A stretch of DNA of 37,075 nucleotides from Actinomycetota bacterium (GCA_005888435.1 VAXO01000027.1:1-37075), one strand, 5' to 3'. Positions 1 to 8,369 are shown, counted from the stretch's first letter. Notes: a model not told the origin generated them from the letters alone. Numbers and translations are program-made.

Positions 1-717
1 GTCGCGTTCACGCTGCCGCCCGCACTGATGATCCTCTCCGTCCGCCAGTACCTCGAGCGCACCGCCGCCGCGGTCGAGGAAGCGCGCGAGGCGAACCTGA
101 ACCTGCGCCGGGCGCACAAGGACACGATCGCCGCGCTCTCGCGCAGCATGGAGGCGAAGGACTCCTACACGGGCGGACACACGGAGCGCGTTTCAGCAGT
201 CGCCGTAGGCATCGCGCGCCGGCTGGGATACCGCGACGACGAGCTCGAGGCAATCGAGATCGGAGCGCTGCTGCACGACATCGGCAAGATCGGCGTGCCC
301 CTTCAGGTGCTGCGGAAGAACGGCCCGCTAACGGACGACGAGTGGGAGCTCGTGAAGAAGCATCCGCTGATTTCCGACTACATCTTGTCGGAGCTCGACC
401 TGCATCCGTTCGTCCGCCAGTGCGCGCGGTCGAGTCACGAGCGGATCGACGGGGCCGGCTATCCCGATGCGCTCAGCGGCGAACAGATCCCGATGCCCGC
501 ACGCATCGTCTTCGTCGCCGACGCGCTCGACGCGCTCACGAGCACACGTCCGTACCGACCCGCGCGCCCGATGCCCGCGGCGCTGGCCGAAATCCGCGCG
601 CATGCGGGGACGCAATTCTGCCCGCGTGTGGTCGAGGCGCTGGAAGACTTGTCGCGTAAGGAGCCGAAGCTCTTTACGCAGGTGCAGTCGCCAGACGCCG
701 CCTCGGACGCAGCATGA
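1..717 (+). CDS. HD-GYP domain protein, 5' truncated (putative c-di-GMP phosphodiesterase)
   Basis: The frame is open from base 1, so the N-terminus lies outside the window; the ATG at 28 is only an internal methionine. The first visible residues are hydrophobic, followed by a helical linker (~20-45), which suggests the end of a membrane or sensor module. The HD-GYP domain follows: a YTGGHTERV helix, LLHDIGKIGVP (the HD pair), KKHP, and HERIDGAGYP (the GYP loop). Family members hydrolyse cyclic di-GMP at a two- or three-metal site. Oddity: the usual HHE motif reads SSHE, so the first histidine is replaced by serine, which could weaken metal binding or activity. The gene converges on the MFS gene and the two 3' ends overlap by 44 bp. 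Family assignment is firm; catalytic competence is uncertain. Confidence 0.9.
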   Translation, partial: VAFTLPPALMILSVRQYLERTAAAVEEAREANLNLRRAHKDTIAALSRSMEAKDSYTGGHTERVSAVAVGIARRLGYRDDELEAIEIGALLHDIGKIGVPLQVLRKNGPLTDDEWELVKKHPLISDYILSELDLHPFVRQCARSSHERIDGAGYPDALSGEQIPMPARIVFVADALDALTSTRPYRPARPMPAALAEIRAHAGTQFCPRVVEALEDLSRKEPKLFTQVQSPDAASDAA

Positions 718-1891
718 GCTGAACCAGCACGGCGCCGGCGAACAGCACGATTGCGGCGACGGTGATGGTCTGGGCGGGCGATGCGACCGCGTCGATGACC
801 GGCGCGAACGCAACCGCGCCGAGCATGGTCGTGCGCCACAGGGTGGAACCGACGCCGAACACTCTCCCCTGGTATCCGGCGTCGGCCTCCTGGTGGATGG
901 CCGTCATCATCACGACCTCGACAAAACCGTTAGCGACGCCGAACGCCACGAGGAACAGCAGGGCGACGAGCGCGCTGCCCGCCCATGCGAACAACGCGAA
1001 GAAGAGCCCCATCCCGGCGAGACCGAAGGACAGCCAGCGGGGATCGATGCGTTCCGCGATCGCGCCGGTCAATGCTTCGCCGGCGATCATCCCCGTCCCG
1101 AGCGCGGCGAGCGCCCAACCGTAGCCGCTCGCGCCCAGCCCTAGCTCCGCGGTGAACTTCGGCAGTGTCGCGTTGACGAGCCCCGCGGCGAGCGTCCCGA
1201 ACGCAAACGATCCGACGACGACGGTAAGCGGGCGGCTGCTCAAGACGTACCGCAAGCCGTCGAGCAGCCCGCCCCCCTTGTTCGCCGCAGCCTCCGGCTC
1301 GGACGACACGCGGATGCGCGCATAGAGCACGACCGCAAAGGCATAGCTCGCGAGGTTCGCGGCCAGCCCCGCAGCCGCGCCGCCGAGCGCCAGCGTCACA
1401 CCGCCGGCGACGGCGCCGAGCGCCATCGCGGCCTCCTGGCCGACCGAGTGAATCCCGTTCGCGGCCGCAAGCTGCTCCGGCTCGACCACGTGCGGGATCA
1501 GCGCGTTGCCCGCGACCGTCGAGATCATCCCGACGAGGCCGCACAGGCCGACACACGCGAAGACGAGTGGGCGCGAGCCCGCCATGACGCCCGCGAGCGC
1601 GCCCGCGATCGTCGCCGCGCAGGCAAGCTCGCTCCAGACGAGCACGCGCTGCCGCGGCAGCCGGTCGACGATCGACGCCGCAACGCCGCCGCCGACGATC
1701 GGCGGCACGAGCCTGATCACCATCAGCAGCGCGACCTGCGCCACCGAAGACGTCGACTCGTAGACCCAGCCAACGAGAACGGCGACCATCAACCAGTCGC
1801 CGAGATACGAAATGCTCTTTCCGAGCGCGAGCCGCCGGAACGACGGCGACTCGAGCGGCCGCCGGAGCCGTTCCGGGATCACGCCATCCAC
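674..1891 (-). CDS. MFS transporter (EntS/MFS_3-like efflux permease)
   Basis: A 405-residue, very hydrophobic protein with about 10-12 membrane helices. It opens with a short cytoplasmic stretch (SPSFRRLALGKSISYLGDW), typical of the MFS_3/enterobactin-exporter-like branch, and has the loop-2/3 type motif SIVDRLPRQRVL (~75-85) resembling the MFS G-x-x-x-D-R-x-x-R/K signature. Such proteins export drugs, siderophores or other small molecules by proton antiport; the substrate cannot be read from the sequence. The start is GTG; an in-frame GTG at codon 4 is possible. There is no strong Shine-Dalgarno next to it. Upstream lies a possible leader peptide and hairpin (1905-1976). The gene is divergent from the AfsR-like regulator, which may control it (inference). 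Confidence 0.9.
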   Translation of the reverse strand: MDGVIPERLRRPLESPSFRRLALGKSISYLGDWLMVAVLVGWVYESTSSVAQVALLMVIRLVPPIVGGGVAASIVDRLPRQRVLVWSELACAATIAGALAGVMAGSRPLVFACVGLCGLVGMISTVAGNALIPHVVEPEQLAAANGIHSVGQEAAMALGAVAGGVTLALGGAAAGLAANLASYAFAVVLYARIRVSSEPEAAANKGGGLLDGLRYVLSSRPLTVVVGSFAFGTLAAGLVNATLPKFTAELGLGASGYGWALAALGTGMIAGEALTGAIAERIDPRWLSFGLAGMGLFFALFAWAGSALVALLFLVAFGVANGFVEVVMMTAIHQEADAGYQGRVFGVGSTLWRTTMLGAVAFAPVIDAVASPAQTITVAAIVLFAGAVLVQLMLRPRRRLATAPA

Positions 1892-1904
1892 CGAACGAAA
1901 GGAA

Positions 1905-1932
1905 CGGGGGACGGCGCCGTAGCGCCGCCCCG
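1905..1932 (-). promoter_or_regulatory. Attenuator-like hairpin before the MFS start
   Basis: On the minus strand, between the tiny ORF at 1950-1976 and the MFS start codon, the bases can form a stem of 5 + 6 GC-rich pairs (1905-1909 with 1928-1932; 1912-1917 with 1922-1927) with a 2-nt bulge and a 4-nt loop, followed by GTTCCTTTCG, a modest T-rich stretch. This looks like a weak intrinsic terminator placed in the leader of the transporter. Whether it acts as an attenuator is inference. Confidence 0.35.
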
Positions 1933-1949
1933 CTCCCCCTCGGATCTTC

Positions 1950-1976
1950 CTAGCACCAGGTGCTGCCCTTCTTCAT
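1950..1976 (-). CDS. Possible 8-residue leader peptide MKKGSTWC
   Basis: A minus-strand ATG at 1976 is preceded by a near-perfect Shine-Dalgarno (GGGAGGAG, about 2-4 nt upstream) and reads MKKGSTWC followed by TAG. It lies 59 nt upstream of the MFS start, with a GC-rich hairpin between. A strong ribosome site on an eight-codon ORF upstream of an efflux gene resembles the leader peptides that control antibiotic-resistance and amino-acid genes by ribosome stalling. No homologue is recognised, and chance occurrence remains possible. Confidence 0.35.
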   Translation of the reverse strand: MKKGSTWC

Positions 1977-2119
1977 GACTCCTCCCTTCGGGGGGCGCGA
2001 CAACAGCGCTGACGGCGGCGGCCGCCCCACTCATGGGGGTTACGCGTCCGGTCTTGAGACCCCCCGGAACGCCCATTCCTCGAGATGCATCCACACGACA
2101 AGGCTCCCGCATGGCGCTG

Positions 2120-2162
2120 AAGGAACGCTGAATCCGTCCTGAAATCATGCTAAGACCCTGCG
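2120..2162 (+). promoter_or_regulatory. Possible promoter of the AfsR-like gene (leaderless)
   Basis: The GTG start at 2163 has no Shine-Dalgarno. A TAAGAC hexamer ends 6 nt before it, and a weak TGAATC lies about 16 nt further upstream. This is the layout of a leaderless actinobacterial promoter. The match to consensus is poor, so this is only a suggestion. The rest of the 271-bp divergent region (1892-2162) holds the MFS leader elements described separately and nothing else that I recognise. Confidence 0.25.
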
Positions 2163-4907
2163 GTGAAGCCGGTTTTCAGCCTGCTGGGGCCCTTGACCGC
2201 GACCGTGGACGGGACGTCGATCGAGCTCGGCGGCCAGAAGCGGCGGGCGCTGCTTGCGGCGCTGCTCCTGCGGGCGGATCAGGTCGTCACGCGCGACCAT
2301 CTCGTCGACGCGCTCTGGGGCGAGGACCCGCCGGACACGGCGCGGAACACGCTCCAGGTCTACGTGTCGCAGGTCCGCAAGCTGCTGCCGGAGGGCCTGC
2401 TCGAGACGACGCCGGACGGCTACCGGCTCGCGATCGACCCGGGCGCGGTCGACGTCTTCGAGTTCGAGCGCCTCACACAGTCCGGCCGCTCGGCGCTGAC
2501 GATCGGGGACGCGGCCGGGGCGGCCGAGACGCTGCGGCGCGCGCTCGACCTCTGGCGCGGCACGCCCACCGATCTGCCGCAGCTCGAGGCGCTGCGGCTG
2601 GAGGAGCTGCGGCTGACGGCGCAGGAGGACCGCATCGACGCGGAGCTCGCGCTCGGCCGTCACGTTCAGCTCGTCGGCGAGCTCGAGCGGCTCGTCGCCG
2701 AGCAGCCGCTGCGCGAGCGGGCCCGCGCCCAGCTGATGCTGGCGCTCTACCGCTCGGGCCGCCAGGCCGACGCGCTCGCGGTCTACCAACGCGCGCGCCG
2801 GACGCTCGTCGAGGAACTGGGGATCGAGCCCGGGGAGTCGCTGCGCAAGCTCGAGCGCGCGATCCTCGAGCAGGACCCGGCGCTCAACATCCACCCCGCC
2901 GCCACGGCGCGGCGCATTCCGACGCCGCCGACGCCGCTGCTCGGCCGCGAGCGCGAGCTCGATGCGCTCGCCGACGTCGTGCGGGGCTCCGGGACGCGCC
3001 TGCTGACGCTGACCGGGATCGGCGGGATCGGCAAGACGCGCCTCGCGCTGGAGCTCGTGCGGCGGCTGGCGCCGGAGTTCCAGCACGGCGCGTGCGTGGC
3101 GACCCTGGCGAACGTCCGCGATCCCGCACACGTGACCCGCGCGATCCTCGAGGCGCTCGAGGTCCCGGAGACGAGCGGCTCTCCCGACGAGCAGCTCGAG
3201 TCCTGTCTGCGCAACTCGGAGCTGCTGCTGCTCGTCGACAACTTCGAGCAGGTCCTTCCGGCCGCGGCGAGTATCGCCCGCCTGCTGGACGCCGCCCCGA
3301 GGTTGAAGATCGTCGTCACGAGCCGCGCGCCGCTCCGCGTCGCCGCCGAGCGGGAGTTCGCAGTGCCGCCGCTCGTCGACGAGGAAGCGGCGGAGCTGTT
3401 CATCAGCCGCGCGCAGGCGGCCAACGCGAACTTCGACCTCAGCGAGCAGAACGCCGCGGCGGTCGCCGAGCTGTGCATGCGCCTCGAGGGCCTGCCGCTG
3501 GCGATCGAGCTGGCGGCCGCTCGTACGAAGCTCCTCTCCCCCTCGACGCTACTCGCGCGCCTCACGAACCGTCTGGCGCTGCTGACGGGCGGCCGGCGCG
3601 ACGCGCCGCAGCACCAGCAGACGCTTCGCATGACCTTCGACTGGAGCTACGACCTGCTCGAGCCGAGCCCGCAGCAGCTGTTCGCTCGGCTGAGCGTCTT
3701 CTCGGGAGGCTGGACGCTCGCCGCGGCGGAGGAGATCTGCGATGCGACGCTCGAGGACCTGGGGACGCTCGTCGACGAGAGCCTCGTCCGCCGGCGCGAC
3801 GAGCGCTTCTCGATGCTGGAGATCGTGCGCGAATACGCGCGCGAGCGGCTGGGCCGAGACGACGACCTGCGCGGGAGGCATCTGGAGTACTTCGTCGCGC
3901 TCGCCGAAGAAGCGGAGCCCGAGCTGCGAGGCCGCGACCAGCCGGCCTGGTTCGCACGCATCGAGGACGAGCTCGACAACCTTCGCGAGGCACTCTCCTT
4001 CGCGCTCGAGACCCGCGACGCGTCGTCTGCATTACGGCTCGTCGTCGGGATCCGCCGCTTCTGGCAGATCCACGGGCACCTCGCCGAGGGCCGCGACGCA
4101 CTCGACGCGGCACTGGCGCTCACGCCCGACGAGCCGTCGGAGCTCCGGTCACAGGCGCTCAACATGGCCGGCATCCTCGCCGGCGAGCAGGGCGACTTCG
4201 ACGCGGCCCGCGCGAGCTTCAACGCGGCGCTCGACGACGCACGCGCGGTCGACGCGGAGCGCGCGATCTCCTCCGCGCTCGTCAACCTCGGCAACCTCGC
4301 CTTCTTCTCCGGCGACCTTCCCGCCGCGCGGGCGCTGTATACGGAGAGCATCGAGCACTTCCGCTCGCTCGGCGACCTGCGGGGGGAAGCGCTCGCGAAC
4401 GAGAACGTCGGGCTGATGGCGCTCACGGCCGACGACCTCCCGGAAGCGGTGACCTGGCTCACGGCCGCCGTCGAGCTCGCGCGCGCCGGCGGCGACGACC
4501 GGGAGATCGGCGCGGCGAGCCGATCGCTGGCGGCGGCGCTGCTGGAGGTCGAGAAGTCCAACGAGGCCGAGAATCTGCTCGAGGAGAGCCTTGAGGTCGC
4601 CCGCCGGCTCGGCGACGCGCACGGGATCGCCGTATCGCTCGAGACGTTCGCCGGCCTCGCGGCGACGTCCGGCGACGCGGAGCGCGCCGCGACGCTGTTC
4701 GGGGCGAGCGACGCGGTGCGGAGCGCGATCGGCGCCCAGCGCCAGCCTGACAACCAGATCCTCTACGAGCGCTGGCTCGCGCGGACGCTCGCGCGCCTCG
4801 ACACGAAGGGGTATTCGAGGCGCTATGAGGACGGCCGGACGCTGACGACCGACGAGGCCTGCGCCCTGGCGCTCGGTGCGGCGGTTCGAATGAGCCCCTC
4901 CGGGTAG
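2163..4907 (+). CDS. AfsR/SARP-type transcriptional regulator (SARP-BTAD-NB-ARC-TPR)
   Basis: A 914-residue multidomain regulator. Residues ~1-95 form an OmpR-type winged helix of the SARP class (FSLLGPL start, GGQKRRALLAALLL, LWGEDPPDTARNTLQVYVSQVRKLL). Residues ~100-245 are the helical bacterial transcriptional activation domain (VDVFEFERL to EELGIEPGESLRKLE). An NB-ARC/STAND ATPase follows, with Walker A GIGGIGKTR (~284-292), Walker B LLLLVDNFEQV (~353-363), the sensor TSRAPL and a GLPLAIELAAAR motif. The last third (~600-880) is TPR-like helical repeats. Such proteins are cytoplasmic ATP-dependent switches that activate secondary metabolism or stress genes. The GTG start gives the canonical SARP N-terminus. 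The divergent MFS exporter is a plausible target (inference). Confidence 0.93.
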   Translation: MKPVFSLLGPLTATVDGTSIELGGQKRRALLAALLLRADQVVTRDHLVDALWGEDPPDTARNTLQVYVSQVRKLLPEGLLETTPDGYRLAIDPGAVDVFEFERLTQSGRSALTIGDAAGAAETLRRALDLWRGTPTDLPQLEALRLEELRLTAQEDRIDAELALGRHVQLVGELERLVAEQPLRERARAQLMLALYRSGRQADALAVYQRARRTLVEELGIEPGESLRKLERAILEQDPALNIHPAATARRIPTPPTPLLGRERELDALADVVRGSGTRLLTLTGIGGIGKTRLALELVRRLAPEFQHGACVATLANVRDPAHVTRAILEALEVPETSGSPDEQLESCLRNSELLLLVDNFEQVLPAAASIARLLDAAPRLKIVVTSRAPLRVAAEREFAVPPLVDEEAAELFISRAQAANANFDLSEQNAAAVAELCMRLEGLPLAIELAAARTKLLSPSTLLARLTNRLALLTGGRRDAPQHQQTLRMTFDWSYDLLEPSPQQLFARLSVFSGGWTLAAAEEICDATLEDLGTLVDESLVRRRDERFSMLEIVREYARERLGRDDDLRGRHLEYFVALAEEAEPELRGRDQPAWFARIEDELDNLREALSFALETRDASSALRLVVGIRRFWQIHGHLAEGRDALDAALALTPDEPSELRSQALNMAGILAGEQGDFDAARASFNAALDDARAVDAERAISSALVNLGNLAFFSGDLPAARALYTESIEHFRSLGDLRGEALANENVGLMALTADDLPEAVTWLTAAVELARAGGDDREIGAASRSLAAALLEVEKSNEAENLLEESLEVARRLGDAHGIAVSLETFAGLAATSGDAERAATLFGASDAVRSAIGAQRQPDNQILYERWLARTLARLDTKGYSRRYEDGRTLTTDEACALALGAAVRMSPSG

Positions 4908-4941
4908 AGGTCTGAAAACCCGGAAAAGAGGGGGTCCAGGC

Positions 4942-5784
4942 ATGTTCAGACGCAGTAAAACGGCCAAGCTGAAGGACAGTGCGGCCAGTGCGAGCGAGTT
5001 CGCCGCGGCGCTCGCGAAGGACAAGAAGTTCCGCAAGGAGCTGCTGTCGGCGATCAGCCACGGAACGGTGGCGCAGCGCCGCGCGGCCCGCAAGGTGGGC
5101 TTCTACGCGGCAATGCTGAGGATGAAGAAAGACCCGATGCTCCGCCGCGAGCTGAACAAGATGGTCTCGAGCATCGACAAGGCGTTGGCACGAGTGGAGA
5201 AGAAGCAGAGCCACAAGCTGCGCAACACGCTGCTCGTTCTCGGCGGCGTCGGCGGCGCGGCCGCCGTTGCGGCGAAGACGCGGGTGCACGAGAAGCTCCC
5301 CGTCGGCACGGGGACCGCGGCGCGCACGATCGACGTCTCCAACGACGTCGACGTCCCGGTCTCGGTCGCCTACAACCAATGGACGCAGTTCGAGGACTTC
5401 CCGCTCTTCATGGAAGGCGTCGAGCACGTGCAGCAGCTGGACGACACGCGGCTGCACTGGGTGGCGAACGTCGGCGGCAAGAAGGCGGAGTGGAACGCGA
5501 AGATCCTGGAGCAGCATCCCGACCGGCAGATCACCTGGGTCAGCGAGGATGGGAAGAAGACGCGGGGCACGGTCACGTTCGAGCCGCTCGCCGAGAACAA
5601 GACGCGGGTGCGCCTGTCGATGAGCTACCAGGCGCAGGGCCCGGTCGAGCAGCTCGGCTCGGCGGCGGGGCTCGACTCGCGGCGCGTGCGCGGCGATCTC
5701 GAACGGTTCAAAGAGCTGATCGAGAGCCGCGGCACCGAGAGCGGTGCCTGGCGCGGCGAGGTCGAGGCAGGCCAGAAGAAGTAG
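4942..5784 (+). CDS. SRPBCC (polyketide cyclase/dehydrase-like) protein with basic N-terminal extension
   Basis: 280 residues, ATG preceded by a good ribosome site (GAGGGGG). Residues 1-90 are lysine/arginine-rich helix, then a short hydrophobic glycine/alanine segment (NTLLVLGGVGGAAAVAA, ~94-110) that could span or touch the membrane. From ~125 comes an SRPBCC fold: DVSNDVDVPVSVAYNQWTQFEDFPLFMEGVEHV, HWVANVGGKKAEWNAKI, WVSEDGKKTRGTVTFEPL, and a C-terminal helix with RVRGDLERFKELIESRG. The family (COG5637-like) binds hydrophobic ligands; many members sit in stress-related genes of actinobacteria. Ligand unknown. The gene starts 34 bp after the regulator and could be cotranscribed. A strong terminator follows. 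Confidence 0.85.
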   Translation: MFRRSKTAKLKDSAASASEFAAALAKDKKFRKELLSAISHGTVAQRRAARKVGFYAAMLRMKKDPMLRRELNKMVSSIDKALARVEKKQSHKLRNTLLVLGGVGGAAAVAAKTRVHEKLPVGTGTAARTIDVSNDVDVPVSVAYNQWTQFEDFPLFMEGVEHVQQLDDTRLHWVANVGGKKAEWNAKILEQHPDRQITWVSEDGKKTRGTVTFEPLAENKTRVRLSMSYQAQGPVEQLGSAAGLDSRRVRGDLERFKELIESRGTESGAWRGEVEAGQKK

Positions 5785-5797
5785 CTGGGAAGCGAGG

Positions 5798-5833
5798 GAG
5801 GTGCGCTCGAGCGAGCGCACCTCTCCCCGTTTT
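5798..5833 (+). terminator. Rho-independent terminator after the SRPBCC gene
   Basis: A perfect 11-bp stem (5798-5808 with 5813-5823) with a GAGC loop is followed by TCCCCGTTTT. It lies between the convergent ends of the SRPBCC gene and the BNR-propeller gene. The T-run is on the plus strand, so it mainly serves the SRPBCC transcript. Confidence 0.85.
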
Positions 5834-5835
5834 AC

Positions 5836-7533
5836 TCAGCGGCGGGCGTAGACGTCGTCCTGCGCCTTGCCGGTGCGGCCGATCTGCGGAACCGCAATGT
5901 CCCGGCGCATGTCGGTCCAGGTGAGGTGGGCACGACCGAGCGTGTCGAACGCCAGACCGATGTAGTCGCCGATGAACGTCGCGCACTGGTCACAGTCCGG
6001 AGCGTGCGCCCGGAACCACACCGAGTGGTTGGCGTCGGAGACGGCATTCGACACGGTCTGGTACGACCAGGACGCACCATTGTTCGTCGAGGTCGCGAGG
6101 TTGGTCACGTAGGTGCCGGCCCCCGCCTCTTCCTGGTAGGCGACGCCGACCCTGCCGCCGCGCGCGGCGACGAACGGGAACCACTTGTCGGACGCGCCCG
6201 AGGTGACGCGGATCGGTGCGCTCCAGCTGACACCGCCGTTCGTGGACACCGACATGAACACGTTCGTGTCGGTGACCGGGTTCGGGACGTCGTGCAGCCC
6301 GTCCCGGTTGTCGGTCCAGACGACGTAGACATTGCCGGTGACCGGGTCGACGTTCAGGTTGCCCCAGCTGCCGGTGCGGAACTCGAACCCCGTTTGGGTC
6401 GCACGGCCGTCGACGTTCGCCGGGTAATCGGAGAAGACGACGCCCTCCGTGCCGCCGTCCTCGAGATCCTCGACGTGCACGGGATTCGTCCAGGTGACAC
6501 CGCCGTCATGCGACGTGACGGTCAGGATCTGGTTCTCGAACTCGTTCGGAACCTCCCACGCCGCCGCATGCTGCTGGTTGATGAAGCCGACGACGACGTC
6601 GCCGTTCGGCCGGACGGCGCCGTACGAGAAGAAGCTCTCGTCGCATGCCCCGGGCGGCCCGACGGGTCCCTGGTTCGCCGTGCAGTAGACCGGATTCGAG
6701 CCCGAGATCTCGACCGGCCGCGACCATGACTTGCCCGCGTCGTCCGAGTAGGAGAGCACGACGGGCGAGCGGTCGAGCGCGCCCTTGTCGAGCTCGATCT
6801 GGTCCCAGCTCAGGTAGAGACGCCCGTAGTGCGGCGACGACGGGTAGTTGTCCGCGACGAGCCACTCCTTGTCGAGGAACACGCCGTTCGCCGACGGGCC
6901 GATCGACGCGTGGCCGACCGCCACCGTGACGGGCGGCTTCCAGTTGAGACCCCCGTCCGTCGACGTCGAGACCGAGACGTCGATGTGACCCGCGTTCGGG
7001 CTGTTGCCCTGCGCGGCGCTCAGCTGCGCCATGTGCGCGGTGTGGAACTTCGAGTCGAACGCCGGCGACGGGTCGCCGTTGCCGCTGCTGGCGCCGTTCC
7101 CCATCGGAATCTGCCCGTCGGTCCATGTGTGTCCGCCGTCGAACGACGTGAAGAACCCTGTCGGCGTCCGGCCGTGCAGGGTCGACCCGGTGAAGGTCAG
7201 GTAGTAGTCGTTCGACCCGGCGAGCAGATGGTTCGGATCGAGGGGATCCGCGATGACCGGTGTCTCGTTGTCCGGTGAGGTCGGGTCGTCGCAGTTGAGC
7301 TTGATGTTCGCGGCGGGATCGCCGGTCGAGGTGCAGGTCGAGTTGCTGAGTGAGCCTCCGCCGATGCCGCCCCCGAAGCCGCCCGAAAGCAGGTGCGAGA
7401 GCGAGCCGGAGACCTTGGGGAGCTCGTCGCGCTCGAGCGGCACCTCATCGCCCGCGATCACGAGGCTCGGGACGACCAAGCCCGCGACGGCCAGGACGAG
7501 GACGGCCAGGCACGACCAGCGGCTGCGTTTCAT
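5836..7533 (-). CDS. Secreted BNR/Asp-box beta-propeller protein (sialidase-like fold)
   Basis: 565 residues with a clear Sec signal peptide (MKRSRWSCLAVLVLAVAGLV, cleavage probably near residue 27). At least six Asp-box repeats of the S-x-D-x-G-x-x-W type are visible (SFDGGHTW, STDGGLNW, SDDAGKSW, SHDGGVTW, STNGGVSW, STNNGASW), which defines a six-bladed propeller of the sialidase/BNR class. I do not see the FRIP arginine motif near the N-terminus of true sialidases, so enzymatic sialidase activity is doubtful; glycan binding or another hydrolase role is possible. It has its own near-consensus promoter and ribosome site and appears to be a single-gene unit. Confidence 0.85.
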   Translation of the reverse strand: MKRSRWSCLAVLVLAVAGLVVPSLVIAGDEVPLERDELPKVSGSLSHLLSGGFGGGIGGGSLSNSTCTSTGDPAANIKLNCDDPTSPDNETPVIADPLDPNHLLAGSNDYYLTFTGSTLHGRTPTGFFTSFDGGHTWTDGQIPMGNGASSGNGDPSPAFDSKFHTAHMAQLSAAQGNSPNAGHIDVSVSTSTDGGLNWKPPVTVAVGHASIGPSANGVFLDKEWLVADNYPSSPHYGRLYLSWDQIELDKGALDRSPVVLSYSDDAGKSWSRPVEISGSNPVYCTANQGPVGPPGACDESFFSYGAVRPNGDVVVGFINQQHAAAWEVPNEFENQILTVTSHDGGVTWTNPVHVEDLEDGGTEGVVFSDYPANVDGRATQTGFEFRTGSWGNLNVDPVTGNVYVVWTDNRDGLHDVPNPVTDTNVFMSVSTNGGVSWSAPIRVTSGASDKWFPFVAARGGRVGVAYQEEAGAGTYVTNLATSTNNGASWSYQTVSNAVSDANHSVWFRAHAPDCDQCATFIGDYIGLAFDTLGRAHLTWTDMRRDIAVPQIGRTGKAQDDVYARR

Positions 7534-7541
7534 CTGAGTAA

Positions 7542-7593
7542 CCCCCTTGCTCGTTGGCGGGGGTGATTATAGGAAGCTACATCGACTAGTCAA
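7542..7593 (-). promoter_or_regulatory. Sigma70-type promoter and RBS of the BNR-propeller gene
   Basis: On the minus strand TTGACT (7593-7588) and a perfect TATAAT (7571-7566) are separated by 16 bp. An AAGGGGG ribosome site follows, about 9 nt before the ATG at 7533. The -35 box overlaps the TGA stop of the methyltransferase gene (7590-7592). This is the closest match to a housekeeping promoter in the window. Confidence 0.75.
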
Positions 7594-8345
7594 TATGAGA
7601 CTGTGCCGCGTGCCGCCCAGGCACGCGTCTCGAGCGCGATCGGCTCCCCGAGCTGGTCGCGCAGGCGCTGCTCGAGTGCCTGTTGTTGCTCCGGCTCGAG
7701 CTGCTGGAAGTACTCGCCGGCCGGTCCGACGCCGAGCGTGAACGGCTTCCACCACTCCTCGAACGTGGCGTGCTCGACGTGCACGGGGAACGCGGTCTCC
7801 TCGATGTCGGCGAGACCGGCCTGCGCGAACAGCTCGCTCAGCTGGCCCTCCCCCGCCCCCGCGCGCCGCGCCTCGCCTTCGACGCCGGAGTCGAGCTCGC
7901 GCGCCGCACGCCAGAAGGGCGAGATCGGCGCCTGGCCGCCGACCATGTCCCAGACCGACGCCGCGACGACGCCGCCGTCGCCGGTCACGCGGGCCATCTC
8001 GGCGATGCCCTGGACCGGATCCGCCATGAAATGGACGACGAGCTGCGCAAGCGCGACGTCGAAGCTCGCGTCGGCGAACGGGAGCTTCTCCGCGGTGGCC
8101 TGACGCACGTCGACGTCGGGATAGCGCTCGCGCGCGGCCGCGACGAACGGAGGCGAGGGGTCGACCGCGGAGGCGTGCGCACCGCGGTCGACCAGCTCCG
8201 CGATGAGCGCGCCGGGGCCGCAACCCACGTCGAGCGCGCGCTGTCCCGCTTTGACACGGCCGAAGTCCGCCATCTGCGGGGTGAGGACGGCCGAGTAGCG
8301 GCCCATGAAGCGGTCGTAGGCGTCGGCGGCGACGTTGAAGGCCAC
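7590..8345 (-). CDS. Class I SAM-dependent methyltransferase
   Basis: The open frame extends far upstream, but the family N-terminus (FNVAADAYDRFMGRYS) starts at the GTG at 8345, giving 251 residues. Motif I is LDVGCGPG, followed by an acidic loop (SAVDPSP) and motif TAEKLPFADASFDVALAQLVVHF, then MARVTGDGG: a Methyltransf_11/25 Rossmann fold like UbiE-type enzymes. The acceptor substrate is unknown; the late segment FEEWWKPFTLGVGPAGEY is the usual substrate cap. The gene starts 24 bp from the divergent gene at 8370, so the two promoters must overlap the other gene. Downstream, its stop codon overlaps the promoter of the BNR gene. Confidence 0.85.
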   Translation of the reverse strand: MAFNVAADAYDRFMGRYSAVLTPQMADFGRVKAGQRALDVGCGPGALIAELVDRGAHASAVDPSPPFVAAARERYPDVDVRQATAEKLPFADASFDVALAQLVVHFMADPVQGIAEMARVTGDGGVVAASVWDMVGGQAPISPFWRAARELDSGVEGEARRAGAGEGQLSELFAQAGLADIEETAFPVHVEHATFEEWWKPFTLGVGPAGEYFQQLEPEQQQALEQRLRDQLGEPIALETRAWAARGTVSY

Positions 8346-8369
8346 GGGAGGCAAGCCTACGCTGCGAGC

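Noticed and set aside
2145-4594. Long overlapping open frames on both strands across the AfsR-like gene (e.g. 815 aa)
   Set aside because: Arg/Ala/Pro-rich translations with no domains; typical shadows of a high-GC gene.
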